Source of the DNA: Candidatus Geothrix odensensis
GTDB taxonomy: Bacteria; Acidobacteriota; Holophagae; Holophagales; Holophagaceae
Assembly (NCBI GenBank): GCA_016714685.1
Contig: JADKCH010000001.1
Span: 372,001 to 436,000 of the forward strand
Direction: 5' to 3'
Length of the DNA stretch: 64,000 nucleotides
Shown here one piece after another: positions 8,175 to 16,294 of this stretch. The translations under genes and the position numbers were made by a program. Below the pieces are notes generated by a model. It was not told the origin of the DNA and did not search any database. It saw nothing but the letters and a program-made list of their open reading frames with translations. The stretch's first letter is position 1, and the number at the start of each line of letters is the position of its first letter.

Positions 8175-9572
8175 TTAGCTTAACCCAGTCCCCTTCTTCT
8201 GCCGGGCCCTGAGCTTCGAGGCGTAGCCCTCGCGGGAGGTCTGGGCCGTGCGGCTCAGGGCCAGCGCGTCAGCGGGCACATCCTTGGTGATGGTGCTGCC
8301 AGCCCCGATGAGGGCACCGTCTCCGATGCTCAGCGGTGCCACGAGTTGAGTGTCTGATCCGACGAAGACGTTCCGCCCGATGAGGGTGCGGTGTTTGTTC
8401 ACGCCATCGTAGTTGCAGGTGATCACCCCCGCGCCGATGTTGGTGCCCTCTCCCACTTCGGTGTCTCCGAGGTAGGCGAGGTGGTTGGCCTTGGCACCTG
8501 CGTGAAGCCTCGCCTTCTTGGTCTCCACAAAATTCCCGATGTGGACCTTCTCGGCCAGGTCGGTGCCTTCCCGCAGCCTCGCGAAGGGGCCGACCTTGGA
8601 GCCCTCGCCCACGCGGGCGTGCTCGATGACGCAGTAGGGACGGACTTCCACGCCCGGCCCCAGGATCGAATCCGCGACCACAGAACCCTGGCCGATGCGG
8701 GTGCCCTCTCCCACGACCACGGCGCCCTCCAGGCGGACGCCGGGTTCCAGGATCACATCCTGGGAGAGCTGGACTCGAGGTCCTACCAGGGTGCTGCCGG
8801 GATGAAGGAAGGTGACGCCCTCGGCCATCCAGTAACGTTCGATGCGACGCTGGGCCGCAGCCTGGAGCGCCGCCTGGTCGTGGCGCGAGTTCATGCCCGC
8901 CAGTTCTTCGGGGTCGCAGACCTCCACCAGCACCGGGATCTCACGGGCCACCGCCACCACGGCATCCGTCAGGTAGTACTCGCGTTGCGCATTGTCATTG
9001 GTCAGTCCGAGGAGCGCCCGGCGGAGGGCCGGCCACGGCAGGGAATAGGCGCCGCCGTTGACCCGTTGCACGGCCAGCTGCTCGGGCGTGGCGTCCTTGG
9101 CCTCGACCAGGCCGGAGAGGCGACCGTCCGGATGCTGGAGGACGCGACCGTAGGTTCCCGGCGTCACCAGGTCCATGGCCAGCAAGAGCGCCTCGGCGGC
9201 GCAGAGCTGAAGCACGGTGCCCGCCTTCGTGAGCGGAACATCGCCGCAGAGGACGACCACCTGGCCAGCCTTGAGCCGGTCGAGTTCGGGGATGCAGGTC
9301 TGGAGGGCGTGGCCGGTGCCGAGGGGTTCTCCCTGGTCCACGGTCGTGATGGGGCAGGGCAGGAGCCCCGCATTTCGCCAGGCTTCCAGGGCAGCTTCGA
9401 CTTGGTCCTTCCCGTGGTGGACCACCACGACCGCTCCCCCGAGGTCCCTGGGGAGGGCCCGGAGGACCCACAGCAGCGAAGGATCACCGAGGATGGGATG
9501 GAGGACTTTGGGAAGCCGAGATTTCATGCGGGTTCCGAGCCCCGCCGCCAGGATCACCGCCACCGTGGACAT
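8175..9572 (-). CDS. glmU: Bifunctional UDP-N-acetylglucosamine pyrophosphorylase / glucosamine-1-phosphate acetyltransferase
   Basis: A 465-residue enzyme of normal family length making UDP-GlcNAc for peptidoglycan and lipopolysaccharide. The N-terminal uridylyltransferase has LAAGLGTRMKSRLPKVLH near residue 8. The C-terminal half is a left-handed beta helix of hexapeptide repeats with the acetyltransferase signature (NFVETKKARL; GAGVITCNYDG). The ATG at 9572 is preceded by GGAGGT; the longer open frame has no such site. It is followed 20 bp on by the mla operon on the same strand. Confidence 0.97.
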   Translation of the reverse strand: MSTVAVILAAGLGTRMKSRLPKVLHPILGDPSLLWVLRALPRDLGGAVVVVHHGKDQVEAALEAWRNAGLLPCPITTVDQGEPLGTGHALQTCIPELDRLKAGQVVVLCGDVPLTKAGTVLQLCAAEALLLAMDLVTPGTYGRVLQHPDGRLSGLVEAKDATPEQLAVQRVNGGAYSLPWPALRRALLGLTNDNAQREYYLTDAVVAVAREIPVLVEVCDPEELAGMNSRHDQAALQAAAQRRIERYWMAEGVTFLHPGSTLVGPRVQLSQDVILEPGVRLEGAVVVGEGTRIGQGSVVADSILGPGVEVRPYCVIEHARVGEGSKVGPFARLREGTDLAEKVHIGNFVETKKARLHAGAKANHLAYLGDTEVGEGTNIGAGVITCNYDGVNKHRTLIGRNVFVGSDTQLVAPLSIGDGALIGAGSTITKDVPADALALSRTAQTSREGYASKLRARQKKGTGLS

Positions 9573-9616
9573 GCCACCTCCCGCCTCCAGCCTACAACAG
9601 CCCGGTAGGCGGAATA

Positions 9617-10324
9617 TCAGGGCAGGACCGCCGGCCAGATGCCGCGCAGGGCATTCAGGCACCACAGGCGGCCTTCATGGACCGCAGGTAGGGGGAGGCT
9701 GGCAACCTCGATGCGGAGGCCCCGCGAGCGGGCCCAGTCTGGCAGTTCCAGCCGCTCCGCCAGACTCGCCACCCGCCCCTGGGGGGGTGGAATGATCAGG
9801 CTCTGGCCGATCTCAAGGGCCACCGCGGCGATGGCCGTTTCCGCCAGGGTGCCGTCATCCCAGAGCAGGAGGGCATCCTCGACACCCGCCGCCCGCGCGG
9901 CGGACAGGACGCTCTGGCTCCAGGGACCCGCCAGGCCCTTGTGCACGATGGCGGCCTCCAGTCGCCTCACCTGCAGGGGGTGTGGGAGGGCCTTCAGACG
10001 GTAGGGCCGGGGCACGGTCAGAAGGGGTTCCAGGCGGGCCGAGAGCCGGGCGCCTTCAGGGTAGAGGACCAGCCGCAGCGCCGCATCCGTCCGAGGCACC
10101 TGCATGGCCAGCCATGCCACGAGCTCCGTTTGGATCCCGGTCAGCCAGGGGACCTCCATACCCAGAGCGGTGGACCCAGCGAGTAGTCGGGTCAGGTGGG
10201 CTTCGAGCTGGCGAGGCCTGCCGGCGTGGATTGGCAGGGCCGTCCTGGGCAGAGCCATCGGGATCAGACCGTCCGCATCGAAGGGTCGGTCCTGCCCAGG
10301 TCCGAACCACCGATCCGTCCTCAT
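9617..10324 (-). CDS. Class IV aminotransferase family protein (PabC/IlvE-like)
   Basis: A 235-residue PLP-enzyme homologue, shorter than typical members (about 270-300). The central region AIVHKGLAGPW holds the probable PLP lysine. DALLLWDDGTLAETAIAAVALEIG corresponds to the family motif around the second active-site loop, where 4-amino-4-deoxychorismate lyases and branched-chain or D-amino-acid aminotransferases have SE(T/G)xxxNxF. The usual Asn is replaced here. Its ATG overlaps the pdxA stop (ATGA), so the two are coupled. Folate synthesis (PabC) is the simplest guess, but substrate is undetermined. Confidence 0.7.
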   Translation of the reverse strand: MRTDRWFGPGQDRPFDADGLIPMALPRTALPIHAGRPRQLEAHLTRLLAGSTALGMEVPWLTGIQTELVAWLAMQVPRTDAALRLVLYPEGARLSARLEPLLTVPRPYRLKALPHPLQVRRLEAAIVHKGLAGPWSQSVLSAARAAGVEDALLLWDDGTLAETAIAAVALEIGQSLIIPPPQGRVASLAERLELPDWARSRGLRIEVASLPLPAVHEGRLWCLNALRGIWPAVLP

Positions 10325-11439
10325 GCGCCGTGGGAGGGCGGCAGATCCAGGCCGGAGCGCCTGGCCAGCCGCGCGGCCAGGGCCGCGGCCTCCAGGAAAT
10401 TGCGGGAGTCTGCGATCCACCCTCCGGCCTTGTCGAAGGCCGTTCCGTGGTCCGGGCTGGTGCGGATGAAGGGGAGCCCCAGGGTCAGGTTCACCGCCCG
10501 GGTCGGCTCGAGGAGCTTGACGGGGATGAGTCCCTGATCGTGGTAGAGGGCCACCACCAGGTCGAATTCGCCCTTGGAGGCCCGCTGGAAGATGCTGTCG
10601 GAGGGAAGCGGGCCAAAGAACAGGGGGGAGGGGCAGGCCTCCGAAGGCTGCGTGGTGGTGGCCAGGAAGGAGGCCCTGGCCTGGGCCAGGGCCTCCTCGA
10701 GCAGCGCTTCTTCTCCGCCGAAGGCACCCTGCTCCCCGGCGTGGGGATTCAAGGCGCAGAGGGCCACCCGCAGCCCTGATTTCCCCGAGAGGTGGATGAA
10801 CCGGTCGGTGGCGAAGATGAGCGTCTCGGCCACCCCTTCGGCCGTGAGGGACTCCACGACGGAACGCAGGCTCTGGTGGACGGTGTGGAGCACCACGTTC
10901 AGCTGGGGACTCACGAAGGCCATGCGGGTGTTGGCGCTTCCGGAGAGGTCCCGGAGAAACTCAGTGTGGCCGGGGATGTCATAGCCAGCCAGGTGGGCGG
11001 CGGCTTTGGCCATGGGCAGGGTCACCAGGGCATCCGCCGCCCCCCCCATGGCCATCAGGGCCGCATGCCGGACGGCCTCCACCGTGGCCCGGCCTGATGC
11101 CGCGGAACCCTGACCAAGCCGCAGGTCATCGGGCCCGATCCCGGGAGTGGGGTCCAGCCAGAGGGCCTCGCCGAGCACCCTGTCGGTTTCCCCCAGGGCC
11201 AGCACCTGAAGGGTGTGGGCCTGGCAGGGAAGGGGGACGGACCCCCCCGGTCGCGAGGCCAGCCACCGCCAGGCGACCGGAGCCCCTGGCAGGCCCTCAA
11301 GCAGATCCGCTCCCGCCTTGCTGCCGACAACGGTGACGTCCGCCCAGGGCTGGAGGACAGGAAGACTTCCCAGGAGAAGCTCAGGCCCAATGCCGCAGGG
11401 ATCCCCCAGGCTGACGACGAGGTGGGGGCGGTTGCTCAT
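10321..11439 (-). CDS. pdxA: 4-hydroxythreonine-4-phosphate dehydrogenase
   Basis: A 372-residue enzyme of the DXP-dependent pyridoxal 5'-phosphate pathway. Family features are SLGDPCGIGPELLL at the N terminus, GHTEFLRDLSG in the middle, CALNPHAGEQGAFG with metal-binding His, and ALYHDQGLIPVK and RTSPDHGTAFDKAG near the C terminus. It oxidises 4-phosphohydroxythreonine with NAD. The downstream overlapping gene encodes a PLP-dependent aminotransferase fold, which may explain the pairing. Confidence 0.95.
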   Translation of the reverse strand: MSNRPHLVVSLGDPCGIGPELLLGSLPVLQPWADVTVVGSKAGADLLEGLPGAPVAWRWLASRPGGSVPLPCQAHTLQVLALGETDRVLGEALWLDPTPGIGPDDLRLGQGSAASGRATVEAVRHAALMAMGGAADALVTLPMAKAAAHLAGYDIPGHTEFLRDLSGSANTRMAFVSPQLNVVLHTVHQSLRSVVESLTAEGVAETLIFATDRFIHLSGKSGLRVALCALNPHAGEQGAFGGEEALLEEALAQARASFLATTTQPSEACPSPLFFGPLPSDSIFQRASKGEFDLVVALYHDQGLIPVKLLEPTRAVNLTLGLPFIRTSPDHGTAFDKAGGWIADSRNFLEAAALAARLARRSGLDLPPSHGA

Positions 11440-11467
11440 GGGATTCCCTGCGGCGGAGGGCCGGGGC

Positions 11468-11950
11468 TCAATCGTAGACCGGAAGCTCGACCTCGGCCGC
11501 CAGAGCCTCTTCCTTCTTGGCGGTGCGGCTGCGGCGAATCCGGGGTTCCTCTTCCTGCTTATAGATGTACTTGATGTTGTGCTTGGGCACGAGAACGTTG
11601 GGTTCCTTGACCCGGTTGATCTTCAGGCAGTGCTTGTCGTACCACTCGATGACGCCGCGCACCTTCTCGTCATCCTGGAGCACGATCACCATCGGCGTCT
11701 TGGACTGCATCTGCTTGAGGTAGTAGAAGCTCTCTGCGTTCGTCTGCTCGGGTGGCGCAATCTTGCGCCTGGGACTTCCCAGCCCCTGGGGTGCGGTGGC
11801 CGCCGCGGGATTGGCCGCGGGATTGGGTTCGCCGCCAGCTGTCAGGGCCGGGGGAGCGGGGGTCATGACTTCCCCCCCGCCGCCTTTCGCAGGGATGCCG
11901 AGCTTGTCCTTCAGTTCGCTGAGGTTCGGTCGGATGAGCTTCCGGTTCAT
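11468..11950 (-). CDS. hfq: Hfq-like RNA chaperone with long N- and C-terminal extensions
   Basis: About 160 residues. The Sm core spans roughly residues 68-132: TNAESFYYLKQMQSKTP, VIVLQDDEKVRGVIEWYD, then VPKHNIKYIYK, corresponding to the Sm2 motif YKHAIST of Hfq. Hfq normally begins with this core within 5-10 residues. Here a 65-residue Pro/Ala/Gly-rich segment comes first and a basic then acidic tail follows. The ATG at 11950 is used; an ATG at 12001 would add 17 residues. Hfq rings bind sRNAs and mRNAs. The gene follows pdxA-side genes on the same strand but is separated from the histidine kinase by about 145 bp. Confidence 0.8.
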   Translation of the reverse strand: MNRKLIRPNLSELKDKLGIPAKGGGGEVMTPAPPALTAGGEPNPAANPAAATAPQGLGSPRRKIAPPEQTNAESFYYLKQMQSKTPMVIVLQDDEKVRGVIEWYDKHCLKINRVKEPNVLVPKHNIKYIYKQEEEPRIRRSRTAKKEEALAAEVELPVYD

Positions 11951-12145
11951 GGAGAATCCTGGTCCAGCGGGCAGTGCAGGGTTGTCAAAGGCATCGACCA
12001 TGGGTCGAACCCCACTCAGACCCGAGGAGCCAGTCCCGAATGGGACGGACTGTGCGCGTTGAAAGGGGATGAACCACTGTGGCAGGTGCCAAGTGGACCG
12101 TGCAAGGGTGTATGCCTGGTTGGATGCTTGAAAGCTGGGAAAAGT

Positions 12146-13858
12146 TTAGGCCTGATCCAGGGGCCACGCCATGGGCTCTTCACCGTCATGGAGCGGCAGC
12201 AAAATCCTGACGTGGGTGCCCAATGCTGGGGTGCTCTCGACCTTGATCCGCCAATCCATCGCCTCGATGAACTTGTACACCAGGCTCATGCCAAGGCCCG
12301 AGCCCTCCTCGAAACTCCCGGCGAAGGGGACGAACAGTCGATCCAACTGCTCGCTGCCCATGCCGCAGCCGTTGTCCGAGACCGTCAGGCAGAGTCTGCC
12401 TTCGGCCACTTGGCAGGACAGCCTCACGGAGGGATCGGGGCATTCCTTCACCGCCTTGCGGGCATTGCTGAGGAGGTTCATCAGCACCCGGTGAAGACCG
12501 GTGGGATCCGAGCGCAGGCACACCGTGGGGACCGGCCCCGTGGCCAGGGCCAGGCCTGCGGTCCTGGGATCCATTTCCCAGCTCGACCGGATCTCCTCAA
12601 TGACCTTCGGCAGGGACAGCACCACCCCGATGGGCGGTTCGGCGCGGGCAAAGTCCAGGAAGTCGGACACGATGTCCCCGACGCGTTGGGTCTCCCGCTC
12701 CAGGATGCCGAGGACCCGGGCCTGGACATCCTCGGGGGCGCCCTCCTTCTGGAGCAGTTGCACACAACCGCTGATGGAGGCCAAGGGGTTCCGCAGTTCG
12801 TGGGCGAGCCCCGCCGCAAGCTGCCCAATGGCGGCCAGCCGCTCGCTGATGTGGGTGCGTTCCTCCAGTGCCTTGAGATCTGTGAGGTCCTGGAAGAGCA
12901 GCAACTGGCCGGATTCGCGGCCAGAGGCTCCGCGCAGTGGGGCCAGATGCCCGCCGAGAATTCGTCGGCCCCGACCTGGGACGGTCAGCACGACCTCGAA
13001 GCGATGTTCCCGGCCCTGGCGCCAGGGCAGGGGGTTTCCGAGTTGAAGCAGGTCCTGGACCGGGACACCCGTGTCGATGGGTACGCCCAGGATGGCTCTG
13101 GCCGCGGGGTTGGCCGAGGTGACGCCTCCCTTCAAGTCCAGGGTGATCAGCCCCGAGTTCAGGGACTCGACGACCCGTTGGTGGAGGGCGGAGAGCTCAT
13201 CCACGGCCGCCTCGCTGACACGGAGGTCGATCCTGAGCCGGTCAAGGTTCCGCCGGATCAGGACCACCAGGAGCGTGGCGGCGAAGACCTGCAGTGAGGC
13301 ACTGCCGAGGAGAAAGGAGAGTCGCCCGGGGTCAGGGTCTGGGACCTTGCCGGACAGACCGAAGGCGGGGATCAGGCCATAGGTGAAGCCCAGGACCAGG
13401 ATGATGTGGGCGAGTGAGGAAATGACCCCCACCCAGACGATCTCCACGGTGCCCAGGTAGAAGGCCGAGGCCAACACGGGGAAGATGTACAGGGTCGCGA
13501 AGCGTTCCTGCGCCACGCCCTGGAAGGCGATGGTGAGCGTCACGAGGGCCAGGTCGAGGGCTAGGTTCCAACGGATCCAGGGCAGACGGGGCGTTGGGAA
13601 GAGCTGGTCCATGGCGAGCAGGCCTCGTCCCGATTCCCAGAGCGACTCGAGCAGCATCAGCAGCAGCGCGGCCAGGTAGACCTGCTCGCCGGGTCCTGTG
13701 GCGCGCCCGTCCGCAGGAAGGGCAAGGTGCAGGACCAGCAGGCCGAAGCTGGCGAAGAGACGGAAGGAGAGTGGGAGAAAGGGAGCGCTGGTGTCCGACA
13801 CGCCCAACCTTCCCCATGTGCGCTGGAGCATGCCAACCATGGTGCCCGAATCTGCCAT
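12146..13858 (-). CDS. Orphan membrane PAS-domain sensor histidine kinase (NtrB/AtoS-like)
   Basis: About 570 residues. Five or six hydrophobic helices fill residues 30-200, followed by a PAS-like domain (about 220-330, ESLNSGLITLDLKGGVTSAN). The dimerisation domain contains H353 in HELRNPLASISG. The ATPase domain has N, G1 and G2 boxes (NLLSNARKAV; SDNGCGMG; GSGLGMSLV). No response regulator is adjacent, so its partner is elsewhere. It is divergent from a Fur-family gene with only 9 bp between the annotated starts. Internal ATGs at 13840 and 13831 are possible, and no candidate has a clear ribosome-binding site. Confidence 0.88.
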   Translation of the reverse strand: MADSGTMVGMLQRTWGRLGVSDTSAPFLPLSFRLFASFGLLVLHLALPADGRATGPGEQVYLAALLLMLLESLWESGRGLLAMDQLFPTPRLPWIRWNLALDLALVTLTIAFQGVAQERFATLYIFPVLASAFYLGTVEIVWVGVISSLAHIILVLGFTYGLIPAFGLSGKVPDPDPGRLSFLLGSASLQVFAATLLVVLIRRNLDRLRIDLRVSEAAVDELSALHQRVVESLNSGLITLDLKGGVTSANPAARAILGVPIDTGVPVQDLLQLGNPLPWRQGREHRFEVVLTVPGRGRRILGGHLAPLRGASGRESGQLLLFQDLTDLKALEERTHISERLAAIGQLAAGLAHELRNPLASISGCVQLLQKEGAPEDVQARVLGILERETQRVGDIVSDFLDFARAEPPIGVVLSLPKVIEEIRSSWEMDPRTAGLALATGPVPTVCLRSDPTGLHRVLMNLLSNARKAVKECPDPSVRLSCQVAEGRLCLTVSDNGCGMGSEQLDRLFVPFAGSFEEGSGLGMSLVYKFIEAMDWRIKVESTPALGTHVRILLPLHDGEEPMAWPLDQA

Positions 13859-13867
13859 CCTAGGACC

Positions 13868-14302
13868 ATGGCCGACGCATCAGCCTCAACCTCCCCCTCC
13901 CTCCGTGCCGCCGGCATGCGGCAGACGCCGCAGCGGGAAGGCATCCTTCAAGTGTTGAGGGATTCCGACAGGCCGCTCACGGTCGAGGAGATCTGGGAAC
14001 GCATGCCCGAGCGGCGCTCGGGGCTTCCCACGGTCTATCGAAACCTCGAGCGCTTCGTGCGGGAAGGCTGGGCGGAAAGCATCCTCGGGGCTGACCAGAT
14101 CATGCGGTTCGTCCGCTGCGAATCCCGCCACCACCACCACCACCTCCAGTGCGAGCACTGCGGCCGCACTGTGGAGGTGGATGCCTGTGGCCTCGACGAG
14201 TCACTGCGGCACCTGGAGGCACTGTCAGGGTTCAAGATCACGCGCCACCAGCTCCAGCTCTTCGGGCTCTGCGCGACCTGTAGATCTGAAAAAGACCGTT
14301 GA
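13868..14302 (+). CDS. Fur-family metal-dependent transcriptional regulator
   Basis: A 144-residue repressor. The winged helix covers residues 17-80 (RQTPQREGILQVLRD; GLPTVYRNLERFV). The metal-sensing region is HHHHHLQCEHCGRTVEVD, and two CxxC pairs (CEHC and CATC) form a structural zinc site. The five-histidine run is where Zur and Fur proteins carry sensory ligands. Which metal it senses (iron, zinc or other) or whether it is a PerR type cannot be decided. It is divergent from the histidine kinase gene, so its promoter must overlap that coding region or lie within it. Confidence 0.9.
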   Translation: MADASASTSPSLRAAGMRQTPQREGILQVLRDSDRPLTVEEIWERMPERRSGLPTVYRNLERFVREGWAESILGADQIMRFVRCESRHHHHHLQCEHCGRTVEVDACGLDESLRHLEALSGFKITRHQLQLFGLCATCRSEKDR

Positions 14303-14338
14303 CCGAATCACGCGCCATTGCTAGGCTTGATGTCTCAC

Positions 14339-14413
<75 letters not shown>

Positions 14414-14469
14414 CTGCCCGGGCCGCGCAAGCGGCCCGCACTGTTCAATGTCACACTGAAGCAACGCAA

Positions 14470-14544
14470 GGCGCCGTCGCCAAGTGGTAAGGCCCGGGAC
14501 TGCAAATCCCGTATACATCGGTTCGAATCCGATCGGCGCCTCCA
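14470..14544 (+). tRNA. tRNA-Cys (anticodon GCA)
   Basis: The acceptor stem GGCGCCG pairs with CGGCGCC. The anticodon loop is CTGCAAA with anticodon GCA, and the T loop contains GGTTCGAATCC. The 3' CCA is encoded. It lies 56 bp after tRNA-Gly and is probably in the same transcript. Confidence 0.96.
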
Positions 14545-14548
14545 GCAC

Positions 14549-14570
14549 AGCCCCCGCAAGGGGGCTTCCT
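14549..14570 (+). terminator. Hairpin terminator after tRNA-Cys
   Basis: Stem AGCCCCC (14549-14555), loop GCAA and GGGGGCT (14560-14566), followed by TCCT. The T tract is weak, but the position just after the tRNA supports a terminator or 3'-processing hairpin. Confidence 0.5.
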
Positions 14571-14589
14571 GTTGCAGGAACAGGCCCGG

Positions 14590-15120
14590 TCAGGTGCGGG
14601 AGGAGGCCAGGCCCAGGATGACGCCCAGGGCCAGAGACCAGAGGGCTGCGAGGCCGACCTGGAACTCGGCAGGCAGGCTGAAGGTGAGCGTGTGCGCCGG
14701 GATCCAGAACCAGACGAGGGTGCGGATCGCCGGCAGCATGCCGTCGAATCCCTGCCGGCGGAGGATGAGGTTGTCTTCCAGGCGGTGGAACAGCATCATC
14801 TGCGGCCCGAAGAAGAGGTTGGTCAGGGTCGACAGGGAGAAGGCCCACCCGATGCCCGTGGACAGGAAGGCCGGGAGGATGTGGTGGTCGAGCAGAGCCC
14901 GGGTGAAGCCCTTCATGCCGACGAATCCGGCCTTGATGACGAGCCCGAGCAAGGCCCAGGCCAGCACCTTGAGGAGCAACTGGAACGGCGTGCAGGGAAG
15001 GGTCGGGCGGCGGGCCTTCAGGGAGGCGGCACCCACCTCACCGAGGGTCCCCAGGAGGCCGAACTGGACCGCGGCGGAGAGGTATGGATGGGCCAGGACC
15101 CAGAGTCGATAACTGTTCAT
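14590..15120 (-). CDS. Small integral membrane protein, distantly Mpv17/PMP22-like
   Basis: A 176-residue protein with about four hydrophobic helices. The C-terminal part (IRTLVWFWIPAHTLTFSLPAEFQVGLAALWSLALG) resembles the Mpv17/PMP22 signature in its order of Trp, Pro, Phe and a final Trp-containing helix, and a conserved-looking FGPQMMLFHRLED precedes it. The resemblance is weak and the function is unknown. It is the last gene of a minus-strand run that includes lptFG and mnmA, 35 bp after mnmA. Confidence 0.65.
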   Translation of the reverse strand: MNSYRLWVLAHPYLSAAVQFGLLGTLGEVGAASLKARRPTLPCTPFQLLLKVLAWALLGLVIKAGFVGMKGFTRALLDHHILPAFLSTGIGWAFSLSTLTNLFFGPQMMLFHRLEDNLILRRQGFDGMLPAIRTLVWFWIPAHTLTFSLPAEFQVGLAALWSLALGVILGLASSRT

Positions 15121-15155
15121 GCAGGAAGGCTAACCAGGGCCGGGGAGGGCAGGGG

Positions 15156-16292
15156 TCACAGCCCCGGTTGCCCATCGATCCAGCCGCCACCCAGCACCTC
15201 GCCCTCCCGATAAAAGACCACAGCCTGGCCGGGCGCGATGGCCCTCTGGGCTTGGGCGAAGGCGACCTTCGCCCGCCCATCGGCGAGAGGAATGACCAGC
15301 GCCTCCGCCTCCGATCCGCGGCTGCGGATGCGAGCTTCACAGGCCAATGGGCCCGCCGGGGCACCCTGGATCCAGTTCAGCTCACGCGCCACCAGGTCAT
15401 GGGCCAGCAGGTCCGACTCGAGCCCGACCCACACCGTGTTGGTGGCCGGCTCGGTCCTGATTACGTAGAGGGGTTCCGAAAATGCCACTCCCAGGCCACG
15501 CCGCTGGCCCACGGTGTGCCGCCAGTACCCCTGGTGGCGGCCGAGCAGGCGACCATCCATGAACCGGATGTCCCCCTCGCCCGCGCCGGGGTCGGATCCC
15601 CTCGCCTCGATGAAGGCATCGTAGCGATCCTGGGTAACGAAACAGATCTCCTGGCTCTCGGCCTTCTCAGCGAGGTGAAGCCCCAGCTCGGTGCCGAGGC
15701 GGCGGACCTCGGGCTTGGTGAGGTGCGCCAGGGGGAACAGGGTCCGCGCCAGGGTGGCCTGGGTGTGGTGGAAGAGGAAGTAGCTCTGGTCCTTGGCGGG
15801 ATCCGAGGCCTTTTTGAGGTGCCAGTGGCCATTCTCATGGGTGATGGTCGAATAGTGCCCCGTTGCGACGAAGCGCGCCTCCAATGACTCGGCGCGCTCC
15901 ATCAGTGCCGAGAACTTGAGGTGTTGATTGCAACGAATGCATGGACTAGGAGTTTCACCGTTGAGGTACCCCTGGACGAACCCTTCGATGACCATCTCCT
16001 GAAAGCGGGCTTCGAAATCCATCACGTAATGGGGAAAGCCCATTTGATGGGCGACCCGCCGTGCATCCTGGAAGTCGTCTAGAGTGCAGCATTTCCCCTC
16101 AGGACTTAGAGCGCTGGCCTTCTCGAACAACTGCATGGAGATGCCGATGACCTGGAATCCGGCCTTGTGCAGAAGTGCGGTCATGACGGAACTGTCCACG
16201 CCGCCGGACATGGCCGCGAGGATGCGGTCCCCGCGGCGCAGGGTGGGATGGTTTTCCAGCGGCGCGAGGGCCCGCTCCAGAAGGGCGCTCAC
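15156..16292 (-). CDS. mnmA: tRNA-specific 2-thiouridylase MnmA
   Basis: A 378-residue enzyme that puts sulfur on U34 of tRNA-Lys, -Glu and -Gln; the Gln(TTG) substrate is encoded in this window. It has the PP-loop AAMSGGVDSSV near residue 27, the catalytic Cys in TPSPCIRCNQ and the second Cys in AESQEICFV. GHYSTI and YFLF are typical of the family. It starts 2 bp after the stop of the fused lptFG gene, so the two are almost certainly cotranscribed. Confidence 0.96.
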   Translation of the reverse strand: MSALLERALAPLENHPTLRRGDRILAAMSGGVDSSVMTALLHKAGFQVIGISMQLFEKASALSPEGKCCTLDDFQDARRVAHQMGFPHYVMDFEARFQEMVIEGFVQGYLNGETPSPCIRCNQHLKFSALMERAESLEARFVATGHYSTITHENGHWHLKKASDPAKDQSYFLFHHTQATLARTLFPLAHLTKPEVRRLGTELGLHLAEKAESQEICFVTQDRYDAFIEARGSDPGAGEGDIRFMDGRLLGRHQGYWRHTVGQRRGLGVAFSEPLYVIRTEPATNTVWVGLESDLLAHDLVARELNWIQGAPAGPLACEARIRSRGSEAEALVIPLADGRAKVAFAQAQRAIAPGQAVVFYREGEVLGGGWIDGQPGL

Positions 16293-16294
16293 AG

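Noticed and set aside
11213..13297. A 694-codon plus-strand frame antisense to hfq and the histidine kinase
   Set aside because: Crosses several real minus-strand genes and has no coherent domain.
14110..14150. Five-histidine run in the Fur-family protein as a purification tag or cloning scar
   Set aside because: It lies exactly where the family carries its metal-sensing histidines, in the middle of the protein.
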